From contig NZ_QWLA01000005.1 in NCBI RefSeq assembly GCF_003574095.1, positions 1-64,000 on the forward strand: a DNA stretch of 64,000 bases, written 5' to 3'. Below the pieces are notes generated by a model. That model searched no databases and was not told the origin of the DNA. It was given only the letters and a program-made list of their open reading frames with translations. The first letter of the stretch is position 1; the number at the start of each line of letters is the position of its first letter. Positions 44,483-52,903 of this stretch are shown piece by piece. The DNA is from Calidithermus roseus. GTDB taxonomy: Bacteria; Deinococcota; Deinococci; Deinococcales; Thermaceae. Both the position numbers and the translations under genes were made by a program.

Positions 44483-45445
44483 ATGAGCCTGACCTGGCCC
44501 TGGGCACTGTTCTTGCTGGCGCTGCTGCCGCTGTTCGTGTGGGTATATCGCCACAACCTGCGCCGCAGGGCCGAGGCGGTGGCCCTGTACCCCGACCTGA
44601 CCTTGCTGGTGCGGGCCACAGCCGGGGGCCGCCGCTGGTCGCGCTACCTGCCAGCCTTGCTGTACCTGGCCTCGCTGGGCTTGCTGATTGTGGCCCTGGC
44701 CCGTCCCAGCCTGGCCGTTCCCCAGGCCAATCCCAGGGCCGGCGTGATGCTCGCCCTCGACGTGAGCCGTTCGATGGCTGCGGGTGACGTCAAGCCCAAC
44801 CGCTTCATCGCTGCCCAAAACGCGGTGAAAACCTTCGTGCGGGAGTTGCCCGAGGGAGCGAGGGTGGGCCTGGTGATCTTCGCCCGCTATGCTCGCTTGG
44901 TGGTTCCGCTCACCAGCGAGCACCACCGGGTGATGGAAGCGGTCAACCTGCTGAGCATGGATTATGGCACCACCATCGGCGACGGCATCATGGAGAGCCT
45001 GCGCGCCCTGCCCAGCCTCGAGGAGCGCCTGGCTACGGGTGAGGACCCCCGCAAGCTCACGACCATCATCCTGCTCTCTGACGGACGCAACTTCGGCGGC
45101 ATGGACCCGCTCGAGGCCGCCGATGAGGCCGCGCGGCAACAGGTCGTGGTGCACACCGTCGGCGTCGGCACGGCTAGCGACGGGCCGATTGAGGGAATCG
45201 AGCCTCGCCTGTGGTGGGCAGCCCGCTTCGACGAGGAAACGCTGCGTGCAATCGCCCAGAAGACCGGCGGTAACTACTACTTCGTCGATTCTGCCGACAA
45301 GCTCAAGCAGCTTTACAGCGACCTCAGCCATTCGCTGGTGTGGCATTATCGCCGCGACGAGGCCACCGGCTACGCGGTCATCGCGGCAGCGCTGTGCCTG
45401 GTGGCGAGTTTGCTGCTGAGCGAGGTGCGGCGAAGGGTGATTTAA
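44483..45445 (+). CDS. VWA-domain membrane protein
   Basis: The 320-residue protein has two N-terminal helices (WALFLLALLPLFVWVY; YLPALLYLASLGLLIVALARPSLA), a complete VWA domain with MIDAS ALDVSRSMAAGD and a C-terminal helix (AVIAAALCLVASLLLSEVRRR). It is the intact counterpart of the split gene before it and the last in the MoxR-DUF58-VWA operon. Confidence 0.9.
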   Translation: MSLTWPWALFLLALLPLFVWVYRHNLRRRAEAVALYPDLTLLVRATAGGRRWSRYLPALLYLASLGLLIVALARPSLAVPQANPRAGVMLALDVSRSMAAGDVKPNRFIAAQNAVKTFVRELPEGARVGLVIFARYARLVVPLTSEHHRVMEAVNLLSMDYGTTIGDGIMESLRALPSLEERLATGEDPRKLTTIILLSDGRNFGGMDPLEAADEAARQQVVVHTVGVGTASDGPIEGIEPRLWWAARFDEETLRAIAQKTGGNYYFVDSADKLKQLYSDLSHSLVWHYRRDEATGYAVIAAALCLVASLLLSEVRRRVI

Positions 45446-45502
45446 CCCCAGATGAGGGAAAATCAAGTGGAGGGCACTTAGTCAAAAGCGCGTCGGTGCT
45501 CG

Positions 45503-45514
45503 GTAGTCGATAGC
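45503..45514. repeat. Copy of the short intergenic CTATCGAC repeat
   Basis: GTAGTCGATAGC is the reverse complement of GCTATCGACTAC and matches the core at 20791, 35608 and 10656. The surrounding 45446-45619 gap holds no gene. Confidence 0.4.
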
Positions 45515-45619
45515 TACGCGCGTCCAGCGTACGACCTAAGCCATTCGACTTATGCTCCTACACCGCGATGAGCCTGGAAGCGCTGGCAAAAGCCCCATAT
45601 ACTCTGGGCACAAACGGAT

Positions 45620-46054
45620 ATGCGCTTTATCATCCTTTCGCACTTCTGCGCTACCTGGGCGCTGGTGGGCCTGATCTGGGCACTTCAGATCGTGTACCTG
45701 CCCCTCTTTGCCAAGGTGGGGAAGGATGATTTTTCGGCCTACGAGGCCAACCACAGCCTGCTCTTGCCTCAGGTCATGGGGACGCTGATGGTGATCGAAC
45801 TCCTCACCGGAGCCTTCTTGCTGATCTTTCCGCCAGGCTGGATTCCATCGTGGGTATTTGCCCTGGGAATGGCCCTGCTTGCGCTGATCTGGGCATGGGG
45901 CCTGCTGGTGCAGGCTCCCGTGCAGAAAAGACTCGCCCGACGCTTCGATCCTCGAGACCTCAGCCTGCTCATACAGGCCAACTGGGTTCGCACCTTTGCC
46001 TGGTCGGCCCGGGGGCTGCTGATGGCCTGGGCTATGCTGCGCTATGCGATGTGA
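45620..46054 (+). CDS. Integral membrane protein
   Basis: The 144-residue protein has four hydrophobic helices: ATWALVGLIWALQIVYLPLF, LLLPQVMGTLMVIELLTGAFLLIF, WVFALGMALLALIWAWGLLV and TFAWSARGLLMAWAML. It looks like a small DUF1772-type or uncharacterised inner-membrane family. No partner gene is evident. Function unknown. Confidence 0.7.
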   Translation: MRFIILSHFCATWALVGLIWALQIVYLPLFAKVGKDDFSAYEANHSLLLPQVMGTLMVIELLTGAFLLIFPPGWIPSWVFALGMALLALIWAWGLLVQAPVQKRLARRFDPRDLSLLIQANWVRTFAWSARGLLMAWAMLRYAM

Positions 46055-46186
46055 TGTCTTCAGTGTTCGGCGTTTTGCACTTGGTTGGCCTTCGGTGTAA
46101 AGCGGTAAGCTAGAACCAGGTTTATGCTTCAGGCACCTGCCTTGCCCGCTCGAGCCGCCACGCAGCTAGCCGGGGGCAGCCGGGCC

Positions 46187-47302
46187 ATGATGCGTGCCCT
46201 GAGCTTCTCCCCCTCGCTTCCCCGCTACGTCTTTGCCAGGCTCATGGGCCGGCGCTATCCCGTACGGGGCTTGCCGCTCCACCTCGTTCACCTGCCCGAA
46301 CCGATCCCTCCGCGGGGCTTCGAGCGGCTTAAAGTGCGCCTGGCCGGCATCTGCGCTTCCGATCTGGACCTGATCTATGGAAGGACTTCCCTCGCACTCT
46401 CGCCCTTCTACTCCTTCCCAGCGGTGTTGGGGCACGAAATCCTGGCTGAGCTGGGTGGGGTGCGGGTGGTGGTCAATCCCCTGCTGGCCTGCCTCGAGCG
46501 GGGCCTGCCCGACTGCCCGGCCTGCGCCAAGGGCGAGGACCACCGCTGCCGCAACCTCACCGAGGGAAACTTCCGCTCTGGCATGCTAGGTTACTGCTCC
46601 GACCTGCCCGGCGGCTGGAGCGAACGCATCGTAGCCCATCGCGAGCGGATTTTCCCCATCGCCGAGAGCGTCCCGGATGAGCGGGCAGTGCTGGCGGAGC
46701 CGCTCGCGGTCGCCGTGCACGGCATTCAGCAGGCCCTGGCGAAGGACTGGCCCGAGGAAATCCTGGTGGTTGGAGGGGGAACCATTGGCCTGCTCTCGAT
46801 CGCGCTTTTGCGGGTGCTGGGCTTCGAAGGCCCCATCCACGCGGTGGTCCGGCGCAGCCACGCTGCGCAGTGGGCCAGGGCTTTCGGGGCCAACGTGACC
46901 TATTCCTCGGTGCGTGAGGCCCAGAAAGCCCAGAAGTACCAGAGTTACCAGGGAATGCTGGGCCGGTGGGGTTGGCGTGGCGGCTTCGGTGCGGTCATCG
47001 AAGCTTCCGGCAACCCTGCGGCCTTGCAGGAGGCGAGCTGGGCCGTAGCCGAAGGAGGCCGCATCCTGCTCCTGGGTTCACCCGGCAGCGCGTTGCACGA
47101 CTTTTCGCCCTACTGGTTCCGCGAGGTGCGGCTCATGGGCAGCTACGCCTACAACTGGGATGCCTTCGCCACGGCAGTCAAGCTGCTGCCCGAGCTGGAA
47201 GGCATCGAAGCCCTGGTAGGCCAGCAGTTCGGCCTCGAGGCCTGGCCCGAGGCCATCCGTGCGGCCAGGCGCGGGGGGGCCAAGATCGTGTTTAAACCCT
47301 AG
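46187..47302 (+). CDS. Zinc-dependent alcohol dehydrogenase (MDR family)
   Basis: About 371 residues from ATG 46187 (in-frame ATG 46124 would add an unconserved tail). The catalytic zinc site has Cys in LAGICASDLDL and His in VLGHEILAE. A structural-zinc loop has Cys spaced as CLERGLPDCPACAKGEDHRC. VGGGTIGLLSIALLRVLG is the nucleotide-binding motif. The loop spacing differs from the classic four-Cys arrangement, so the structural zinc is a guess. The substrate is unknown. Confidence 0.85.
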   Translation: MMRALSFSPSLPRYVFARLMGRRYPVRGLPLHLVHLPEPIPPRGFERLKVRLAGICASDLDLIYGRTSLALSPFYSFPAVLGHEILAELGGVRVVVNPLLACLERGLPDCPACAKGEDHRCRNLTEGNFRSGMLGYCSDLPGGWSERIVAHRERIFPIAESVPDERAVLAEPLAVAVHGIQQALAKDWPEEILVVGGGTIGLLSIALLRVLGFEGPIHAVVRRSHAAQWARAFGANVTYSSVREAQKAQKYQSYQGMLGRWGWRGGFGAVIEASGNPAALQEASWAVAEGGRILLLGSPGSALHDFSPYWFREVRLMGSYAYNWDAFATAVKLLPELEGIEALVGQQFGLEAWPEAIRAARRGGAKIVFKP

Positions 47303-47305
47303 CCC

Positions 47306-47407
47306 TACTGGACCCCCTGGCTGGGGCTGGCTCGAGCCCGCCGCGAGGTGGAAAAGCTGCGGCAGCGGGCTGGGGGAGAGGTGCTGGCCCTGCTTCCGGC
47401 GGGGTAG
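47306..47407 (+). pseudogene. Short in-frame open stretch after the alcohol dehydrogenase
   Basis: After the TAG at 47300 the same frame stays open for 33 codons ([20 protein letters not shown], then a short tail) to a second stop. The amphipathic, Arg-rich helix does not look like random sequence, but no start codon is clear. It may be a gene remnant or nothing. Confidence 0.2.
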
Positions 47408-47461
47408 GGGCACGTCCCGGCGACTGCAAGGGCATGACCGGCAGGCGGGTAGAATACCCCC

Positions 47462-48535
47462 ATGTTTCGCTACGGCATGCTGGTATTCATTCCGCTGGCC
47501 CTCGTGCTCGAGTTCACCCACGCCCCGGCGGTCTGGATCTTCCTGGTCTCGGCGCTGGCGCTGCTGCCCCTGGCGAGTTGGATGGGCCAGGCCACCGAGG
47601 AGCTGGCCGCTCGAGCCGGGAGCACGGTGGGGGGGCTGCTCAACGCCACCTTCGGCAACGCCGCCGAGCTGATCATCGCCGTCGTGGCCCTGCTGGCGGG
47701 CAAGCTTGAGGTTGTCAAGGCCAGCATCACCGGCTCCATCCTCTCCAACTTGCTGCTGGTGCTGGGGTTATCCATCTTCCTGGGGGGCCTGCGCTACCTG
47801 CGCCAAAACTTCAATGCCCACGCCGCCGGGCTTTCCGCCTCGCTGCTGACCCTCACCCTCATCGCCTTCATGCTGCCCACCCTCTTCGATCTCGCCGAGC
47901 GCAACTTCTTCAAGGTGCTCGACCCCACCCTGCCCGACGAACTCTTCAGCCTCGCCACGGCGGGGGTGCTGATCCTGATCTACCTGGCCAACATCTACTT
48001 CACCCTGCGCACCCACAAGGACCTCGTCAGCGGCCTCGACGAGGCTCACCCCGAGGAACACCCAGCCACCTGGAGCGTGCCGGTGGCCGTGGGCGTGCTG
48101 GCCGCGGCCACGGTAGGGGTGGCGGTGATGGCCGAGTTCCTGGTGGGAAGCCTCGAGGCGGCCACCGAGGTCCTGGGGCTGTCGGAGTTCTTCGTGGGCA
48201 TCATCCTCATTCCCTTGGTGGGCAACGCCGCCGAGCACTTCGCGGCGGTGGTCTTCGCCATGAAAAACAAGATGGACCTGGCGGTGCAGATCGCGGTGGG
48301 TTCCTCCCTCCAGATCGCCTTGCTGGTGGCCCCCATCCTGGTGCTGGTGGGCTACTTCGCCGGGCGACCCATGGACTTGGTCTTCCACAACCCCCTCGAG
48401 CTCGCCGCCCTGGCCGCCAGCATCCTGGCGACCAACGCGGTGGTGCGCGACGGGGAGAGCAACTGGCTCGAGGGCTTCTTGCTGCTGGGTGTCTATGCCC
48501 TGCTGGGCTTTGCCTTCTTCTTCACACCGCGCTAA
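47462..48535 (+). CDS. Ca2+/H+ antiporter (CaCA/CAX family)
   Basis: A 357-residue exchanger with about 11 helices. Both inverted alpha repeats are complete: first TFGNAAELIIAVVALLAGKLEVVKASITGSILSNLLLVLG, second LVGNAAEHFAAVVFAMKNKMDLAVQIAVGSSLQIALLVAP. The central acidic loop (DEAHPEEH) separates the halves. The cation, Ca2+ or another, cannot be told. Confidence 0.93.
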   Translation: MFRYGMLVFIPLALVLEFTHAPAVWIFLVSALALLPLASWMGQATEELAARAGSTVGGLLNATFGNAAELIIAVVALLAGKLEVVKASITGSILSNLLLVLGLSIFLGGLRYLRQNFNAHAAGLSASLLTLTLIAFMLPTLFDLAERNFFKVLDPTLPDELFSLATAGVLILIYLANIYFTLRTHKDLVSGLDEAHPEEHPATWSVPVAVGVLAAATVGVAVMAEFLVGSLEAATEVLGLSEFFVGIILIPLVGNAAEHFAAVVFAMKNKMDLAVQIAVGSSLQIALLVAPILVLVGYFAGRPMDLVFHNPLELAALAASILATNAVVRDGESNWLEGFLLLGVYALLGFAFFFTPR

Positions 48536-48665
48536 TGCGCCAGGAGACAATGAGTACGTCCGATCGGCTATTCGCCTGTCCACCGAGTGGTTGTTGAGTA
48601 AGCTCGCTGACATACTACTGAGGCTGAAGTGTTATGTTACAAACCTAAGCAGTACCTCGAGGAGG

Positions 48666-49580
48666 ATGAGAGTGAAGAGTGTCTTCACGCTGTTGATTGC
48701 TCTGGGGGTGGGCCTTGCGCTGGCCCAGAAGGGCCCCATTACCATCGGCTCCAAGATCGACACCGAGGGAGAGGTGCTCTGTCAGATGGTCAAGCTGCGG
48801 CTCGAGGCTGCCGGGTTCAGGGTCAACGACCGCTGCCGTACCGGCACCACCAACATCGTGCGCAGGGCCCTCACCTCGGGCGAAATCGACCTCTACCCTG
48901 AGTACACCGGCACCGCCCTGACGCAGTTCTTCCCCGAAGCCCAGATCGACGCGGCCCTTACCCGCGACGCCAAGAGGGGCTTCGACAAGGTCAAGGAACT
49001 CGACGCAAGGAATGGCGTCGTCTGGCTCAACCCGGCCCCGGCCAACAACACCTGGGCCATCGCCGTGCCTAAGGCCCTGGCCGAGAAGGAAGGCCTCAAG
49101 ACCATGGCCGACTTCGCCCGCTACGTCAACGCCGGCAAGCCGGTCAAGCTCGCGGCCAGCCAGGAGTTTGCCGAGCGCGACGACGCGCTCAAGGCCTTCG
49201 AGCGGGTTTATGGCTTCAAGCTCAAACCCGAGCAGATCCTCATCCTGCCCGGCGGCGATACCACCCTCACCGAGACGGCTGCGGCACGGGGCACCAACAA
49301 CGTCAACGCGGCCATGGCCTACGGCACCGACGGGGCCATCGCCACGCTGGGCCTGGTGGCCCTCACCGACCCCCAGGGTGCGGTCGCGGTCTACCAGCCG
49401 GCCATCACCGTGCGCAAGGCGGTCTTCGACAAGTACCCTGAACTCGCTACCCTCATCAACCCCCTCTTCGCCACCCTCACCGAGGAGGTGCTCTCCGACC
49501 TCAACGGCCAGGTGGCCTTGGGCAAGAAGGCTGCTGACGTGGCCGCCGAGTATCTCAAGAAAAAGGGCCTGATCAAGTAG
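48666..49580 (+). CDS. opuCC: Osmoprotectant ABC transporter, substrate-binding protein
   Basis: From ATG 48666 (GAGGAGG upstream) 304 residues. The N-terminus MRVKSVFTLLIALGVGLALAQ is a signal peptide without lipobox, so the mature protein is free or held by other means. The OpuAC-type fold is shown by ITIGSKIDTEGEVLCQMVKLRLE, GEIDLYPEYTGTALTQF and NPAPANNTWAIAVPKALAEK. Glycine betaine or related compounds are likely ligands. It starts the four-gene operon. Confidence 0.9.
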   Translation: MRVKSVFTLLIALGVGLALAQKGPITIGSKIDTEGEVLCQMVKLRLEAAGFRVNDRCRTGTTNIVRRALTSGEIDLYPEYTGTALTQFFPEAQIDAALTRDAKRGFDKVKELDARNGVVWLNPAPANNTWAIAVPKALAEKEGLKTMADFARYVNAGKPVKLAASQEFAERDDALKAFERVYGFKLKPEQILILPGGDTTLTETAAARGTNNVNAAMAYGTDGAIATLGLVALTDPQGAVAVYQPAITVRKAVFDKYPELATLINPLFATLTEEVLSDLNGQVALGKKAADVAAEYLKKKGLIK

Positions 49581-49589
49581 GGGCGCTGT

Positions 49590-50894
49590 GTGCTGCGTCT
49601 GCGTGAGCTCAATCCGGTAGCCCTGCTGGCTGCCGGGGTGGGCTTGCTTTCTCTGGCGCTGCCCTGGATCACCCTCAAGCCCAACCGATTGCTCGAGGGA
49701 ACCGGGGTGGGGGTGTGGGGCCTCGAGCCCGGCCTCGCCGCGGCCCTGGCCGCAGGCTGGCTGGCGCTGCCCTGGCTGCGCCGTGCGGCCTACCCGCTGC
49801 TGTTGGGCCTGCTCACGCTGGGCTGGGCTGTGCTGGCTGGGGCGGTGGCTGGGGACTTGCTCGAGGGGGAGTCCGAGGTGGCGCGGGCCAGCCTGGCTGC
49901 GGGCTTCTGGCTGACCTTGCTGGCGCTGTATTCGGCCTCGGTGGGCGCACCCCCTCAGGCCCGGCGCTGGATTCCCCTGACCCTTCCCCTGGCGCTTCTG
50001 GTGGCCTTGCTGACGGGAAGCTTCCGGCCCCTGGCCCCGGTGGTCGAGGGGGCGGCCTATGGGGAGCAGTTCGGCCTCGAGGCCTGGCGACATCTGGCAA
50101 TGGCCTCGAGCGCGGTGGTGCAGGCCCTGCTGGTGGGTATTCCCCTCGGCGTCCTGGCCGCCCGCAGCGCCCGCTTTGGCTGGGTGCTGAGCCTGAGCGG
50201 TTTCTTGCAGACCATTCCCTCGCTGGCCCTTTTCGGCTTGCTGCTGCCCATCCTGGCCCAACTCGGGCAGGAGGTGAGCCTCGGGCTGGCCCTGGGGGTG
50301 ATCGCGGCGGGGCTGTTCCTCAGCCGGCTGTTGTGGGCTACCAGCCCCTCGCTGGGGCTGGTGGTGGCCTTCCCGGTGGGATTGCTGGCCTTGGTGCTGG
50401 GCGGAACCCTGCTGTTCAACCTGGTGGGGCCTGAACCCCTGCGGCTGGAGCTATCCCAGCCCCTGGCTGCCGCCGGGGTGCGGGGTATCGGGGCGGCCCC
50501 GGCGGTGCTGGCCCTCAGCCTCTATGCCCTGCTGCCGGTGGTGATCAGCACCTACACCGGCCTGCGGGCGGTCCCCGAAGCCGCGCGGGATGCGGGCTGG
50601 GGCATGGGCATGAGCAGCCGCCAGCTTTTCTGGCGGGTGGAGTTGCCCCTGGCCTCGCCGCTGATCCTCGAGGGCATCCGGGGAGCACTGGTGCTCACCA
50701 TCGGCATCACCACGGTGGCTGCGCTGATCGGGGCGCGGGGGCTGGGCTATTTCATCCTGCAAGGCGTGCAGAGCGGAGCCAGCGACATGGTGCTGGTGGG
50801 TGCGCTGCCGGTAATCGCCCTGGCGCTGCTGGCGGATGGGCTTTTGCGGGGCATTGGGCTGGCGCTACGCCGTCGTCTGGGGCTTTTGGCATGA
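49590..50894 (+). CDS. opuCB: Osmoprotectant ABC transporter, enlarged permease
   Basis: The 434-residue permease begins at GTG 49590, 9 bases after opuCC. Residues 1-150 form extra helices not seen in the usual 210-220-residue subunit. From ~160 the ABC permease core appears (AVVQALLVGIPLGVLAAR, LQTIPSLALFGLLLP), but it is then interrupted by about 75 residues (~225-298) with two hydrophobic helices. The core resumes with IGAAPAVLALSLYALLPVVISTYTGL and EAARDAGWGMGMSSRQLFWRVELPLASPLI, the EAA coupling loop. The insertion is unusual. Confidence 0.88.
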   Translation: MLRLRELNPVALLAAGVGLLSLALPWITLKPNRLLEGTGVGVWGLEPGLAAALAAGWLALPWLRRAAYPLLLGLLTLGWAVLAGAVAGDLLEGESEVARASLAAGFWLTLLALYSASVGAPPQARRWIPLTLPLALLVALLTGSFRPLAPVVEGAAYGEQFGLEAWRHLAMASSAVVQALLVGIPLGVLAARSARFGWVLSLSGFLQTIPSLALFGLLLPILAQLGQEVSLGLALGVIAAGLFLSRLLWATSPSLGLVVAFPVGLLALVLGGTLLFNLVGPEPLRLELSQPLAAAGVRGIGAAPAVLALSLYALLPVVISTYTGLRAVPEAARDAGWGMGMSSRQLFWRVELPLASPLILEGIRGALVLTIGITTVAALIGARGLGYFILQGVQSGASDMVLVGALPVIALALLADGLLRGIGLALRRRLGLLA

Positions 50895-51829
50895 TTCGCT
50901 TCGAGAATGTCGTCAAGCGCTACGGGGACTTCGAGGCCCTCAGGGGGGTGAGCCTCGAGGTCGCCCAGGGTCAGGTAGTGGTTTTGCTGGGGCCATCGGG
51001 CTGCGGCAAGACCACCCTGCTGCGCACGGTCAATCGTTTGGTCGAGCCCAGCGAGGGAACGGTCTACCTGGGTGGGGAGGACGTGCGGCGGCTGAAGCCC
51101 GAGGAACTGCGCCGGGGGATCGGCTACGTGATCCAGAGCATCGGGCTCTTCCCCCACATGAGCGTGCTGGAAAACGTGCTGGTGGTGCCGCGCCTGCTGG
51201 GCTGGGAGCGCTCGCGGCGCGAGGCGCGCGCCCGCGAGATGCTGAGGCTGGTGGGTCTGGAACCGGCGGTCTTCGCCAGCCGCTACCCCCGCGAACTCTC
51301 CGGCGGGCAGGCCCAGCGGGTGGGCCTGGCGCGGGCCTTGGCAGCAGATCCGGCGGTGCTGCTGATGGACGAGCCCTTCGGCGCGGTGGACCCGCCCACC
51401 CGCGAACGCCTGCAAGACGAGTTCCTCAGGCTCCAGGCCGACCTCAAGAAGACCGTGCTGTTCGTGACGCACGACCTCGAGGAGGCGGTCAAGCTCGCCG
51501 ACCGGATCTGTCTGATGAACCACGGCAAAGTCGAGCAGTACGACGAGCCCGAGACCCTGCTGCGCGACCCCAAGACCCCCTTCGTGCGGGAGTTCATCGG
51601 TCCCTCGCGCACCCTGCTGCGGCTTTCGCGCATCCCCCTCAAGGGGCTGATCGAACCCCTCAACGGCAAGGTTCCGGCGGCTTCGGTTCCACTGAGCGCC
51701 ATGGCCCGCGAAGCCTTCTCGGTGCTGCTGGCCCAGGGAGCCCGCAGCGTTGCCGTGACCGATGAGCAGGGCAGAGCGGTGGGGCAGGTGCGGCTGGAGA
51801 CCCTGCTGCGGGTGGCCTCGGAGGACTGA
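50891..51829 (+). CDS. opuCA: Osmoprotectant ABC transporter, ATPase
   Basis: The 312-residue ATPase starts in a 4-base overlap with the permease. Walker A is LGPSGCGKTTLLR, signature ELSGGQAQRVGLARALAA, Walker B VLLMDEPFGAVD, and HDLEEAVKLADRI is the switch. The last ~75 residues (from about 235) look like a CBS-type regulatory tail (MAREAFSVLLAQGARSVAVTDEQGRAVGQVRLETLLRV). The tail probably senses ionic strength, as in OpuA-type transporters. Confidence 0.92.
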   Translation: MIRFENVVKRYGDFEALRGVSLEVAQGQVVVLLGPSGCGKTTLLRTVNRLVEPSEGTVYLGGEDVRRLKPEELRRGIGYVIQSIGLFPHMSVLENVLVVPRLLGWERSRREARAREMLRLVGLEPAVFASRYPRELSGGQAQRVGLARALAADPAVLLMDEPFGAVDPPTRERLQDEFLRLQADLKKTVLFVTHDLEEAVKLADRICLMNHGKVEQYDEPETLLRDPKTPFVREFIGPSRTLLRLSRIPLKGLIEPLNGKVPAASVPLSAMAREAFSVLLAQGARSVAVTDEQGRAVGQVRLETLLRVASED

Positions 51830-51831
51830 GC

Positions 51832-52602
51832 ATGCTCGAGGCCCGCTCCCTGAAGCGAAGCGCCGCGATCGCCCCCCTGGTCGCCCCGGTGGTGGCCTGG
51901 GGGTTGTTGATGGGGTTGTTCGCTTACCAGGACCTCTGGAAACGAACCCTGGCTGCGCTGTTCCCCAACCAGACTCCGCTCTTTGAGCGCCAGACCCTAC
52001 TCAACTTGGCGCTGGAGCACCTCGCCATCACCGCCACCGCCGGGCTCTTCGTGCTGCTGGTGGGATTGCCGCTGGCGATCTGGGTCGCCCGGCCCTCGGG
52101 GGCGGCGTTTCGGCCCCTGGTCGAGAACCTGGTGGCCGTGGGCCAGACCTTTCCCCCGGTGGCGGTGCTCTCCTTGGCCCTGCCCTTCGTAGGCTTCGGC
52201 TCGAACGGAGCGATTTTGGCCCTGTTGCTCTACGGGCTGTTGCCGGTGGTGCGCAACACCCTCGAGGGGCTTGCTGCCGTGCCGCCGGACGTGCTCGAGG
52301 CGGCCAGCGGCATGGGTTATTCCCCTCTCCAACGCCTTTGGCGGGTTGAAATCCCCCTGGCCCTCCCGGTCATCCTCTCCGGCATACGGACCAGCGCGGT
52401 GCTCATCCTGGCCACGGCCACGCTAGCCCCGCTGATCGGCGGGGGAGGTCTGGGAGTACCGATTGTGGCGGGGCTGGCGGTCAACAACCAGGCTTTCGTG
52501 AGTGAGGGGGCGATCGCGGTGGCCTTGCTGGCCGTCCTCCTGGACTGGACCTTCGCCCGGCTGGAAGCCGTACTCACGCCCTGGCGGGCTATAAGGGCCT
52601 GA
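51832..52602 (+). CDS. opuCD: Osmoprotectant ABC transporter, second permease
   Basis: The 256-residue permease has the standard OpuCD core: ITATAGLFVLLVGLPLAIW, VGQTFPPVAVLSLALPFVGFGSNGAILALLLYGLLPVVRNTLEGL and EAASGMGYSPLQRLWRVEIPLALPVILSG, the EAA loop. It lacks the insertion of opuCB. Start ATG follows opuCA by 2 bases; it ends the operon. Confidence 0.92.
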   Translation: MLEARSLKRSAAIAPLVAPVVAWGLLMGLFAYQDLWKRTLAALFPNQTPLFERQTLLNLALEHLAITATAGLFVLLVGLPLAIWVARPSGAAFRPLVENLVAVGQTFPPVAVLSLALPFVGFGSNGAILALLLYGLLPVVRNTLEGLAAVPPDVLEAASGMGYSPLQRLWRVEIPLALPVILSGIRTSAVLILATATLAPLIGGGGLGVPIVAGLAVNNQAFVSEGAIAVALLAVLLDWTFARLEAVLTPWRAIRA

Positions 52603-52619
52603 CGACTGATGCTTGTCCC

Positions 52620-52848
52620 CTAGCTGCTCGATATCTGCTGAGCACTGCCTATGACGATGAGGCTCAGGGCGAGCAGGAAAAAGAGATCGGTCATCCTGAA
52701 GTCCAAGCTTCCGGGGATCAGCACGAAAGCCCCCCGCGACAGCCCTATCGACACCCGGCTGGAGTTGAGGATTTGCAGGCTGCGGCCAATGCGGCCTCCG
52801 GTCAGGATCAGCGCGTTCGATGAACAGGGTAGCCAGAAACAGGTTCAT
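52620..52848 (-). pseudogene. Frameshifted remnant of a membrane-protein gene
   Basis: MNLFLATLFIER (from ATG 52848, minus) continues after a shift near 52806-52812 as LILTGGRIGRSLQILNSSRV and then LSRGAFVLIPGSLDFRMTDLFFLLALSLIVIGSAQQISSS with a stop at 52620. The upstream frame continues only into unlikely sequence. Together they make a ~75-residue piece with two hydrophobic parts. The family is not recognised. It fills most of the 52603-52903 gap. Confidence 0.4.
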
Positions 52849-52903
52849 GAAAAGGAACAGGATTTGCTGGTCGGAGACGAAGCGCAGGGGGTATGGGTTG
52901 AGG

